Shown here one piece after another: positions 8,065-14,787 of a DNA stretch of 23,110 bases. Each line of letters starts with the position of its first letter. Within the stretch, counting starts at the first letter, position 1. The DNA is taken from assembly GCA_050114795.1 (NCBI GenBank), contig JASFRS010000013.1, forward strand, positions 1 to 23,110, written 5' to 3'. The stretch is from JASFRS01 sp050114795. Its GTDB lineage: Bacteria; Pseudomonadota; Alphaproteobacteria; Sphingomonadales; CAKZYD01. The notes below the pieces were generated by a model that saw only the letters and a list, made by a program, of their open reading frames with translations, was not told the origin of the DNA and searched no databases. A program made the position numbers and the translations under genes.

Positions 8065-8191
8065 GACCTCAAGCGCCGGGCGCTCGCATCCGCTCGCTTG
8101 GCTACGCGATAACGCTGATCCTCCATGGCTTTGCCATTACGGGCTATCGCGACGGCCGGTCGGCCTTACAGCTTTTCAACTATGAAAAGCT
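8065..8191. repeat. repetitive intergenic mosaic after tRNA-Ser
   Basis: This stretch has no credible gene. It is dense in short inverted segments (CGCGATA with TATCGCG, GGCCGGTCGGCC) and ends in a perfect 9-bp hairpin, AGCTTTTCA (8170-8178) with TGAAAAGCT (8183-8191). Its spurious translations look like those of dispersed intergenic repeats often seen near tRNA genes. Copy number cannot be judged from one window. Confidence 0.45.
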
Positions 8192-8209
8192 GGGGAGGTT
8201 TGTGTTCCT

Positions 8210-8245
8210 CCCTCTCCCCTTGTGGGAGAGGGTCGGGGTGAGGGG
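8210..8245. repeat. REP-like palindromic element
   Basis: CCCTCTCCC (8210-8218) pairs with GGGAGAGGG (8224-8232) around a 5-base loop, followed by TCGGGGTGAGGGG (8233-8245). The pattern is very like the CCCTCTCCC/GGGAGAGGG...GGGGTGAGGGG elements found in many copies between genes of diverse Proteobacteria. It could also end transcription coming from either side. Confidence 0.6.
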
Positions 8246-8278
8246 TTGTTCATAAATTTGGCTAATGCGACCTTGTTC

Positions 8279-9214
8279 CTATAAATCCATGGCCCAGGTC
8301 TCACCAATTACGTCCTTGCCAAACATATGGCGTGGTTTTTCTTCAATGCGTTTAAAGCCTGTAGCTTCGTATATGCGGCGGGCGGAGGCTTGTGCGTTGG
8401 TCGTCCATAGAGTCATGCGTTTGTATCCGCATGCGCGCGCAAAACGGATGCATTCGTCTACTAATCGCCTGCCAAGACCTAAACCGCGTGCGGCCTCATC
8501 GACATAGAGAAGGCGGAGTTTTGCGGTTTTATCATCCTGTCGTACGAGAAATACCGACCCGACAATCTCCCCTTCACGTTCTGCAATCCAGCACTTCTCT
8601 TTGCCGGGGATGAAGTCTTTTGCGAACTGGCCGACAATTTCCGCAACTAACGCCTCATAGGTCCAATCCCAGTCGAACTCTTTGGCATAGAGAATACCTT
8701 GCTTGTGGGTGATCCATCCTAAATCCCCGGACTCCGGGTCTCGGAGGATAAATGTACGATCGTTTGATATGTCGCCAAGCACACGACGAATGCGGTGCAT
8801 GGCGCCAACTAATTGTCTGCGTTCGATCTCTGAGAGAGGCGCTAGCAAGGCCGAAACTTCTTCGGCCGACGCTGCATCAAGTTTCGCGGAAACCTCTCGT
8901 CCCCTATCCGTTAAAGTGAGGGCCAATCGCTTGGCATTCTCCGGTGAGGGTGTGCGCTCAATCAAGCCCTGGCTTTCAAGCCCGGATACGATGCGGCTTA
9001 GATAGCCCGCATCCATTCTTAAAATGTTGCCTACCTCTCTTGCTGAAGGTGGCCTGTCGGGCTTTGTATGGGCAATTTCATAAAGAAGGCGGGCTTGTGG
9101 GAGAGAGTAATCAGATGCGAGGAGCCGCTCATTTAAGGCGCCCACGAGCTGTGTGTGAAAACGGTTAAATTGCCTGACAGCGGTAATGGTTTCGATATCT
9201 ACAGGGGGCTTCAT
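8279..9214 (-). CDS. MarR-family regulator fused to a GNAT acetyltransferase
   Basis: A 311-residue two-domain protein. Residues 1-150 are a MarR winged helix: the recognition-helix region SAREVGNILRMDAGYLSRIVSGLESQGLI and wing ERTPSPENAKRLALTLTDRG are clear. Residues about 153-311 are a GNAT fold with the acetyl-CoA loop ARGLGLGRRL (242-251) after the strand LRLLYVDE. Such fusions are known in many Proteobacteria, but the small-molecule ligand and acetyl acceptor are not. ATG at 9214 has AGGAGAT (9224-9230) as ribosome binding site. Its promoter is covered by a perfect inverted repeat, suggesting autorepression. A second GNAT gene lies upstream on the same strand. Confidence 0.88.
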   Translation of the reverse strand: MKPPVDIETITAVRQFNRFHTQLVGALNERLLASDYSLPQARLLYEIAHTKPDRPPSAREVGNILRMDAGYLSRIVSGLESQGLIERTPSPENAKRLALTLTDRGREVSAKLDAASAEEVSALLAPLSEIERRQLVGAMHRIRRVLGDISNDRTFILRDPESGDLGWITHKQGILYAKEFDWDWTYEALVAEIVGQFAKDFIPGKEKCWIAEREGEIVGSVFLVRQDDKTAKLRLLYVDEAARGLGLGRRLVDECIRFARACGYKRMTLWTTNAQASARRIYEATGFKRIEEKPRHMFGKDVIGETWAMDL

Positions 9215-9223
9215 ATTGCTATT

Positions 9224-9260
9224 ATCTCCTATATGTTGACTTTAGCAACATATAGGAGAT
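9224..9260 (-). promoter_or_regulatory. perfect inverted-repeat operator over the MarR-GNAT promoter
   Basis: Two 15-base arms, ATCTCCTATATGTTG (9224-9238) and CAACATATAGGAGAT (9246-9260), are perfect reverse complements around a 7-base spacer. On the minus strand one arm contains the -10 box and the other contains the ribosome binding site. This is the expected layout for an autorepressor of the MarR family. Confidence 0.8.
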
Positions 9261-9278
9261 TGAACATCGATAAGTCAA
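9250..9278 (-). promoter_or_regulatory. promoter of the MarR-GNAT gene
   Basis: Reading on the minus strand, TTGACT (9278-9273), a 17-base spacer and CTATAT (9255-9250), close to the alphaproteobacterial consensus. The -10 lies in the upstream arm of the inverted repeat. The predicted start near 9243 falls in the spacer, so the mRNA would carry only one arm. Confidence 0.7.
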
Positions 9279-9307
9279 CGAACTTAACCTGGCCACTAAC
9301 TCTCGAT

Positions 9308-9793
9308 TTATTGGGTGTCCAGGCGGTATTTTCGGAAGCGAGCGCCGTCATACTCAATCTCGCCCGCGAATTCCGCGCCAAATCTTTTCAGCGCGCCGAG
9401 ATTCTTACGTGATGGTGGCAAGAGGAAGGTCACATAGGGAATGCGTTCATCTTCTTTTGCGAAGGCCAGCGCTTTCTTTGTAATTTGTAGGCCAAGGCCA
9501 AAGACTTCTGGCTTCAGCACCAGCCCAAAGTCCCACTCATCCCCTTCTTTTTGAAACCCGCCCCAGCCAATATATCGACCATTATCAATTATGGCCCAAT
9601 GCCCCAAGCCATCCCGGCTCCAGCACTCTTCTTTAGATGCAATAAATTTATCGACGACTTCGTCAGTCCATTCAAATGTCAGCAATGGCATATGTTCCGC
9701 CATCCGCGGGTCCGACATGTGGCTTTTGATTTCATCCTTTGGGACATTGGTCAATCGGATGAATTCAATTTCGTGCTTCAATTTACAACTCAC
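9308..9793 (-). CDS. GNAT family N-acetyltransferase (RimJ/RimL-like)
   Basis: A 161-residue single-domain acetyltransferase. It opens with a strand-like segment IEFIRLTNVPKDEIKSHMSDPRMAEHM typical of the RimJ/RimL subgroup. The central GHWAIIDNGRYIGWGGFQKEGDEWDFGLVL gives beta strands 2-4, and the acetyl-CoA site GLGLQITKKALAFA is followed by FLLPPSRKNLGALKRFGAEF. The acceptor (protein N-terminus, aminoglycoside or metabolite) cannot be inferred. The 5' end is uncertain: GTG at 9793 lacks a clear ribosome binding site, while TTG at 9781 has AAGTGAG 7 bases upstream. It lies between the epimerase and the MarR-GNAT gene on the same strand, the latter having its own promoter. Confidence 0.82.
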   Translation of the reverse strand: MSCKLKHEIEFIRLTNVPKDEIKSHMSDPRMAEHMPLLTFEWTDEVVDKFIASKEECWSRDGLGHWAIIDNGRYIGWGGFQKEGDEWDFGLVLKPEVFGLGLQITKKALAFAKEDERIPYVTFLLPPSRKNLGALKRFGAEFAGEIEYDGARFRKYRLDTQ

Positions 9794-9838
9794 TTACAAA
9801 GGGGTGGAAAATATATTCTGCCCCCTTTCTTAGGAACA

Positions 9839-10993
9839 TCACATCTGTGAGACAAGTACCTTGGCATCAATGTCCTGTGTTTGCGCTTTTACTTCCGAGG
9901 ACGGCCAATTTGTAGCTAATGCATCTGCCATCTTCTGCGCGGCTTTGCCATTGCCATAAGGGTTGGTTGCTTTGACCATTTTTTGGTAGCAGTCAGGGCT
10001 GCTTAGTAAATGGTTGACGGCACGAACGATTTTTTCGGGCTGGGTGCCGACGAGATATATCGTGCCCGCGGCAAGAGCTTCGGACCGCTCTGTTTTGTCC
10101 CTTAACACTAATACGGGCTTACCCAGTGCGGGAGCTTCTTCCTGAACGCCCCCGCTGTCACTTAAGATAAATGTGCAATGCTTCATGGCCTGCACGAAGT
10201 GTTTATAGCCAAGTGCGGGGCTTAAAATTACATTGTCTAAAGCTGATAGTTTTTCCTTAAAAGGCGCATGCGCTTTAGGATTTGGGTGAAGCGAAATGAG
10301 GAAATCAAATTCTGGGCGGGATGTGGCAAGCTCATGAATAGCTGTGACCAATCCTTTCATGCCCTGGCCGATGTTTTCGCGGCGATGCGCAGTCACAAGA
10401 ATATATGGTTTTGTGGGCATTTGGGGTTCAGGGATCTTCGACGATAAAGCGTGGAGCAAAGCATCAATGGATGTGTTGCCCGTGACCCAGATTTGTTTGC
10501 TTTCAATACCTTCATTCAACAAATTCTGCTTGGCCATGGCGCTTGGTGCAAAATGCCAATGGGCCATTTTTGAAATGGTTTGACGGTAGAGCTCCTCAGG
10601 GAAGGGGTTTTGTATATCATATGTGCGCAGGCCGGCTTCGACATGAGCGATGGGGATCTGTTTATAGAATGCTGCCAGACTGACTGCATAAGCGGTTGTT
10701 GTGTCGCCTTGAACGATGACAGCATCGACTTTGACCATCTCTAATATGGTGGAGACTCTCGTGAGAATATTCGCAGTTAACTGCTCAAGACTCTGCCCGG
10801 GAGTCATTAAATCTAGATCTATATCCGGGGAGAATGAGAAGTCACCCAGGATCTGATCGAGCAGTTCGCGATGCTGTGCTGTGGCGCAAGTTGTGACATG
10901 TATGTCAGAGCGATTTTTTAATTGGTAAACAAGGGGAGCAAGTTTAATAACCTCAGGGCGTGTGCCAAATACAACCAATACTCTTTTTATCAT
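9839..10993 (-). CDS. wecB: UDP-N-acetylglucosamine 2-epimerase (non-hydrolysing)
   Basis: A 384-residue cytosolic enzyme that interconverts UDP-GlcNAc and UDP-ManNAc for surface polysaccharide synthesis. It has the GT-B-like fold with N-terminal VLVVFGTRPEVIKLAPL, QGDTTT (D97), HVEAGLRT (E119), FPEE (E133), TAHRREN (H203) and the UDP-binding SDSGGVQEEAPALGKPVLVLR. All acidic and His residues needed for catalysis are present and the length is typical. The start at 10993 matches the family N-terminus. The ATG at 11008 adds five residues and has GAGG only one base upstream. No other polysaccharide gene is nearby, so UDP-ManNAc use must be encoded elsewhere. Confidence 0.93.
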   Translation of the reverse strand: MIKRVLVVFGTRPEVIKLAPLVYQLKNRSDIHVTTCATAQHRELLDQILGDFSFSPDIDLDLMTPGQSLEQLTANILTRVSTILEMVKVDAVIVQGDTTTAYAVSLAAFYKQIPIAHVEAGLRTYDIQNPFPEELYRQTISKMAHWHFAPSAMAKQNLLNEGIESKQIWVTGNTSIDALLHALSSKIPEPQMPTKPYILVTAHRRENIGQGMKGLVTAIHELATSRPEFDFLISLHPNPKAHAPFKEKLSALDNVILSPALGYKHFVQAMKHCTFILSDSGGVQEEAPALGKPVLVLRDKTERSEALAAGTIYLVGTQPEKIVRAVNHLLSSPDCYQKMVKATNPYGNGKAAQKMADALATNWPSSEVKAQTQDIDAKVLVSQM

Positions 10994-11071
10994 TATTGGG
11001 CCGTCCATACCTCTTTAACGTGTGTTTGCAATATACGCAGAGGAATGTTGCCCTGTCGCCCTCTATTTCGA

Positions 11072-11099
11072 TGAGGCACCTAGATCTTCTGGTGCCTCA
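11072..11099. repeat. perfect 9-bp inverted repeat between wecB and the monooxygenase gene
   Basis: TGAGGCACC (11072-11080) and GGTGCCTCA (11091-11099) flank a 10-base loop. It lies downstream of the monooxygenase gene and upstream of wecB, both on the minus strand. No T run follows on either strand, so it may be a weak terminator, an mRNA 3' stabiliser, or an operator for wecB. Confidence 0.45.
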
Positions 11100-11172
11100 C
11101 ACCATTGTTACCTGACTGTCTTAAAGGGTATTTTTTGTAAGAAATGGGCCGGTAGGAGCTTGCTATAGAATC

Positions 11173-11589
11173 CTATTTAACTTCGGTCATATAAACAAGA
11201 CGTGGCTCGCGCTCCAACATCCGCAATAAATGCGCCCACTCACCATTGGTATTGATCTTTTTATAATGCCTCCGATGGGCTTCATAGCTCACCCACTTTT
11301 CTATCAAGGTGAAGCGTAGATCATTATCCTTATGATGGAATGCTTTGGCTGAAATGAAGCCCTCTTCATTAGCCATTAAAGTGTTTATCGATGACATAAT
11401 GGCTTTGAACTCGGCCTCTGCATCAGCCGTTACATGAAATTCGATGCGCAGATGCTGAATGCTTGAATCCTGAGTGCCATAGGGCTTTGAATCTGCGCCG
11501 ACTTTCAAATGTTTTATGTTTATTTCTCCAGCCTCAAGCTTTGGGGTAAATGCAAATAGCAGCATGAGGGTGCCAATTACGTATTTCAT
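11173..11589 (-). CDS. exported antibiotic biosynthesis monooxygenase (ABM) domain protein
   Basis: A 138-residue protein. Residues 1-20 form a likely Sec signal peptide (Lys near the start, hydrophobic core VIGTLMLLFAF, cleavage after LEA). The rest is one ABM-type ferredoxin-like domain: IEFHVTADAEAEFKAIMSSI, EEGFISAKAFHH, FTLIEKWVSYEAHRRHY and WAHLLRMLEREPRLVYM match the usual order of strands and helices. Family members oxidise quinols or aromatic intermediates without cofactors, or are simply dimeric binders. Almost all are cytosolic, so export is unusual. It is divergent from a LysR regulator (about 110-base gap), which probably controls it. Domain call good, substrate unknown. Confidence 0.78.
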   Translation of the reverse strand: MKYVIGTLMLLFAFTPKLEAGEINIKHLKVGADSKPYGTQDSSIQHLRIEFHVTADAEAEFKAIMSSINTLMANEEGFISAKAFHHKDNDLRFTLIEKWVSYEAHRRHYKKINTNGEWAHLLRMLEREPRLVYMTEVK

Positions 11590-11608
11590 TTATAAAACCT
11601 ATAATGTG

Positions 11609-11624
11609 CTATGTTCTGTAATAG
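11609..11624. promoter_or_regulatory. possible LysR-type binding site in the divergent intergenic region
   Basis: CTAT (11609-11612) and ATAG (11621-11624) form an interrupted palindrome with 8 bases between, placed between the divergent monooxygenase and lysR genes. It is only a loose match to the T-N11-A LysR box, so this is a weak candidate based mainly on position. Confidence 0.25.
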
Positions 11625-11698
11625 TTACCCACAATATTGGCCGTTAAAAACAGCCATTTTTCTAACATACGTTTCAAAAATGAAAGAAAGCATTGATG

Positions 11699-12544
11699 AT
11701 GAACTGGGATGACTACCGACTATTCTTGTCAGTTGCGCGCGCTCAAGGTTTGGCTGCAGCGGTTGGAGAAACTGGATTAAGCGCGCCTTCATTATCGCGA
11801 CGACTACGTGGCTTTGAAGAGGCTGTTGGCCAGCAGCTTTTCATTCGTCAAAGAGACGGATATCAGCTAACTGCTGCCGCACAGGAATTGTTGGATTTGC
11901 TTCAACCTGTAGAACAACAGTTGCAAATTATTGACCAGTGGCGTGCAAATTTTGAACAAGGGGCTACTGTTAAGATTGCCTGTGGTGGATGGACGGGATT
12001 CCACCTTGTTTCACGGATAGCCCCGGCTTTCCTGCAGAAAGAAAATGTGACGCTTTCGATTATAACGGGAACCGCTCATGTAGATCTTTTGCGGCGAGAA
12101 GCCCATTTGGCCATTCGAAATAAGAGGCCAGATGTACCGTCTTTGATTGCGCAAAAATTAGGGCAGGTCGAATTCGCGGTTTTTGGGTCTCAGACATTTG
12201 TGCAGAATAAACCGGAGGTCTGGGATGATCGTAGATATTCAGAATGTTCTTGGGTTATATCGGAATTAAATGGCCCGCCGACACCCTCTGCACGTTGGCT
12301 TTTAAATCAGCTACATTGTGCACCGCAGTTAATTGCGTCGGACGCGCAAACCTTATTGGCAGCAGTTCGCTCTGGCCAAGGGTTATGTGTTCTTCCAACT
12401 TTTATTGGCGATGATTTGCCAGATATGGTGAGGGTTGGGGAGCCAATAGCTGAACTTGCGCATAGCCAGTGGCTTATCCGCCATAAAGATGACCTTCATG
12501 TGCGTGCTATTCAAAAAGTAGCTGCGGCAATCATGTCGATTTAG
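11699..12544 (+). CDS. LysR family transcriptional regulator
   Basis: A 281-residue regulator with the N-terminal winged helix-turn-helix at residues 1-60 (DYRLFLSVARAQGLAAAVGETGLSAPSLSRRLRGFEEAVGQQLFIRQ region) and a linker helix. The periplasmic-binding-like effector domain spans about 85-281 (GWTGFHLVSRIAPAFL, then SGQGLCVLPTFIGDD). The ATG at 11699 fits the family start MNWDDYRLF; ATG 11696 and TTG 11693 are alternatives in frame. It is divergent from the exported ABM protein, its most likely target. It also ends 135 bases before ncgA on the same strand, so a link to the nitrite cluster is possible but unsupported by motif. Effector unknown. Confidence 0.88.
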   Translation: MNWDDYRLFLSVARAQGLAAAVGETGLSAPSLSRRLRGFEEAVGQQLFIRQRDGYQLTAAAQELLDLLQPVEQQLQIIDQWRANFEQGATVKIACGGWTGFHLVSRIAPAFLQKENVTLSIITGTAHVDLLRREAHLAIRNKRPDVPSLIAQKLGQVEFAVFGSQTFVQNKPEVWDDRRYSECSWVISELNGPPTPSARWLLNQLHCAPQLIASDAQTLLAAVRSGQGLCVLPTFIGDDLPDMVRVGEPIAELAHSQWLIRHKDDLHVRAIQKVAAAIMSI

Positions 12545-12602
12545 GCGCAGCAGAATTTACAAGCACTTGGCCTTGGTTTCACGCCAATGTGAAAATCCGC
12601 AT

Positions 12603-12631
12603 TTGACATGCCGCTTTTAGCTAATGTACAT
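12603..12631 (+). promoter_or_regulatory. candidate ncgABC-nirK promoter
   Basis: A consensus TTGACA (12603-12608) is followed after 16-17 bases by TGTACA/GTACAT (12625-12631), a modest -10. The predicted start near 12638 leaves a leader of about 42 bases that contains the NsrR-type palindrome and the ribosome binding site GGGAG (12668-12672). Confidence 0.5.
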
Positions 12632-12645
12632 GCAAATCTGTAAAT

Positions 12646-12662
12646 AGGTATTCAAGATACAT
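12646..12662 (+). promoter_or_regulatory. candidate NsrR operator
   Basis: AGGTATTCAAGATACAT matches 14 of the 16 defined positions of the NsrR consensus as I recall it from Proteobacteria (ATGTATTT, one base, AAATACAT). It lies just downstream of the predicted transcription start and 17 bases before the ncgA ATG, a position where a bound repressor would block transcription. An NsrR gene is in the same cluster. Confidence 0.6.
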
Positions 12663-12679
12663 GTTATGGGAGTGGCCGG

Positions 12680-13711
12680 ATGACCTGGCATAAGTCGCTG
12701 GTGGGCGTTGTTTTCGCCATTACATCTTTGTTTTCAGTTGCAGCGCATGCAGAAAAACATGTGTTTGAAATGACGATTGAAGATACGCAGATCACATTGG
12801 TCGGCAATCAGACTTTTCATACATTTGCTTTTAATGGTCAGGTGCCCGGCCCGTTGATGCACGTGAAAGAAGGTGACGATATGGAAGTCCATGTCACCAA
12901 CTACACAACACTCCCTCACACAGTTCACTGGCACGGCCTATACCAGAAAGACACCTGGCATAGTGATGGTGTTCCAGGCACGACCCAGGCCGCAATCGCG
13001 CCAGGCGATACTTATGTTTATAAGTTTAAAGCCAATCCCTCTGGTACCATGTGGTATCACTGCCACGTCAATGTGAATGAACATGTGTCTCTGCGTGGGA
13101 TGTGGGGTCCATTGATTATTGATCCCAAGGATGAAGCACCGATCGAGAAAAAAGTCACCCGTGACTTCATCCTGATGTTCTCAAGCTGGGCCAGCGCCTG
13201 GTCAGACAAGCCTGGCGAAGGTGGCGTTCCTGGTGACACATTCGATTATTTCACCATCAACGGTAAATCCTTCCCTGAAACCCAGCCAATGCGCGTTAAA
13301 GAGGGCGATATTGTTCGCATGCGTTTGATGGGTGTGGGTGACAGTGTTCACAGCATCCACCTTCATGGCCATACCTTTGATGTGGTGCGTAAAGACGGTC
13401 ATCTGCTGCCCGCTCCCTATAAAGCTGACACGCTGCTCCTGGGCCCTGGTGAGCGCTATGACATCATCTTTGAAGCCAATAACCCTGGCCGCTGGATGGT
13501 TCATGACCATGTCGACCAGCACACGGTGAACGGCAAGAAGCCTCATGGCGGCATCATGTCTGTGGTCGAATATGAAGATATTCCCAATGACGATGAATTC
13601 TATGTCTGGAAGGACAAAGAATTCCAGCCGGACTTCTATTATGAGGAATCTCTGAAGAAGCCTCACGGCATGCATGATGTCGAACAGTTCCTCGGCGAAC
13701 CGATTGAATAA
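12680..13711 (+). CDS. ncgA: two-domain multicopper oxidase, NcgA-like (type C)
   Basis: A 343-residue periplasmic protein with a Sec signal peptide (cleavage after AHA, residue 24) and two cupredoxin domains. Domain 1 holds H80, H83-W-H85, H127-C128-H129, H135 and M141, that is a full type 1 site plus half of the trinuclear cluster. Domain 2 holds H224, H227-L-H229 and H275-D-H277 with H281. The Cys expected between the last His pair is Asp276, so domain 2 has no type 1 copper. This pattern is the type C two-domain multicopper oxidase, as in the Nitrosomonas blue copper oxidase NcgA. Such enzymes can reduce O2 at the expense of small donors; the physiological donor is unclear. It opens the operon, with ncgB 12 bases after its stop. 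Confidence 0.88.
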   Translation: MTWHKSLVGVVFAITSLFSVAAHAEKHVFEMTIEDTQITLVGNQTFHTFAFNGQVPGPLMHVKEGDDMEVHVTNYTTLPHTVHWHGLYQKDTWHSDGVPGTTQAAIAPGDTYVYKFKANPSGTMWYHCHVNVNEHVSLRGMWGPLIIDPKDEAPIEKKVTRDFILMFSSWASAWSDKPGEGGVPGDTFDYFTINGKSFPETQPMRVKEGDIVRMRLMGVGDSVHSIHLHGHTFDVVRKDGHLLPAPYKADTLLLGPGERYDIIFEANNPGRWMVHDHVDQHTVNGKKPHGGIMSVVEYEDIPNDDEFYVWKDKEFQPDFYYEESLKKPHGMHDVEQFLGEPIE

Positions 13712-13723
13712 AGGCTGCACTTC

Positions 13724-14401
13724 ATGAAAAAATTACTTCTCTCAATGGTGTTAGCCATGGCTGCTTTTGTGGTACCGCAGACAAATGCTGCAGATTTGGA
13801 TCAATGTGCATCTTGCCATGTTTTAGATGGCTCAAAAGCAGGCGCACGTAACGATCATCTGCAACAACGCAAAGGCCCGGACCTTTCTTATGCCGGTTTG
13901 AAATTTAACAAGCCATGGTTGGTTGAGTGGTTACAGGCCCCGACGATTATCCGCCCTGCTGGCATCTATTATGGCCGCTTTGCTATGACTGATGAAAGTG
14001 GTCAGGATAAAGTCAATAGCGATAATCTGCCAAAACACCCAAGCTTTGATGCGGCTGAGGCCGAAGCTTTGGCCTCTGCGCTTATGGAGCTAAAGGCAAA
14101 TCCCGGCGGTATTGAAGATGACGCTTACAGTGGTAAAGGTCGTGGCCGTTTCGGCAAATTGGCTTTTACAAAATTGCGTGGCTGTAAAGGCTGCCACTTG
14201 GAAAGTCCCGAGGTTGGCGGCTTATCAGGGCCTGAATTGTACACAGCAGGCAAACGGCTCCAGCCGGATTACATCGCATCTTTCACCGCACATCCTCAAG
14301 CTATTGAGCCGCGGACTTGGATGCCGACTCTTAATATGTCCGGTAAGGACGTTCAGAATATTACGGCGTTCATCCTCTCCCTCTCACAAGGAGACGAATA
14401 A
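13724..14401 (+). CDS. ncgB: periplasmic di-haem cytochrome c, NcgB-like
   Basis: A 225-residue exported protein: signal peptide residues 1-22 (cleavage near TNA), then two class I cytochrome c domains with CASCH (28-32) and CKGCH (154-158). Likely axial methionines are M88 (RFAMTD) and M200 (WMPTLNM). The two haems would pass electrons between the respiratory chain, the mono-haem NcgC and the copper enzymes NcgA or NirK. Position two in the cluster and two haem motifs fit NcgB of Nitrosomonas. Its stop TAA shares one base with the ATG of ncgC, so the two are translationally coupled. The exact electron partner is inferred. Confidence 0.85.
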   Translation: MKKLLLSMVLAMAAFVVPQTNAADLDQCASCHVLDGSKAGARNDHLQQRKGPDLSYAGLKFNKPWLVEWLQAPTIIRPAGIYYGRFAMTDESGQDKVNSDNLPKHPSFDAAEAEALASALMELKANPGGIEDDAYSGKGRGRFGKLAFTKLRGCKGCHLESPEVGGLSGPELYTAGKRLQPDYIASFTAHPQAIEPRTWMPTLNMSGKDVQNITAFILSLSQGDE

Positions 14402-14769
14402 TGAAATGGGCAGATGCCATTACCGCGGGGCTGGCTTTCGTATTTCTTTCAACACCTGCTGTTGCTGAGAATTTCAATACCGAAGGTTCAGCTCAAATCT
14501 ATGATACTTATTGTGCGCAATGCCATGGCTTGAAACGTAATGGCAAGGGCATCAACACTGTGGGTCTGAGCGTTCAGCCCCGCGACCACACCGATTCCAA
14601 AGCCATGGGCGACTTACCTGATGAACAGATGTTTCTAGCCATCCAAAAAGGTGGCTTAGCCGTCAACAAATCTATCCTCATGCCGGCATGGGAATCCGTT
14701 TTAACGACGGACGAAATTGCCGGTTTGGTGGCTTATTTGCGTGAAGTCTGTGACTGCGGAAAGAAATAA
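14401..14769 (+). CDS. ncgC: periplasmic mono-haem cytochrome c, NcgC-like
   Basis: A 122-residue exported class I cytochrome c. The signal peptide is residues 1-22 (cleavage after AVA), the haem site CAQCH is at 38-42, and the axial methionine is M94 in SILMPAWESV. The C-terminal helix LTTDEIAGLVAYLREV packs on the haem. It ends in an unusual C117-D-C119-GKK tail that could bind a metal or form a disulphide. It is third in the cluster, overlapping ncgB by one base and 18 bases before nirK, as expected for NcgC. It probably donates electrons to NirK. Confidence 0.85.
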   Translation: MKWADAITAGLAFVFLSTPAVAENFNTEGSAQIYDTYCAQCHGLKRNGKGINTVGLSVQPRDHTDSKAMGDLPDEQMFLAIQKGGLAVNKSILMPAWESVLTTDEIAGLVAYLREVCDCGKK

Positions 14770-14787
14770 TTAAACGGGGTATATCCA

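Noticed and set aside
7806..8185. Open reading frames over the tRNA-Ser gene on both strands
   Set aside because: They translate tRNA sequence (the typical WDSNPRYG / GSNPTLS peptides) and repeats; no family resemblance or ribosome binding site.
7965..12544. Genomic island integrated at tRNA-Ser
   Set aside because: No integrase gene, and I could not see a second copy of the tRNA 3' end (GGTTCGAATCCCACC) in the window to serve as an att site.
12577..12594. TTTCAC/GTGAAA hairpin after the lysR stop as a terminator
   Set aside because: Only 6 bp and no T run follows; left unassigned.
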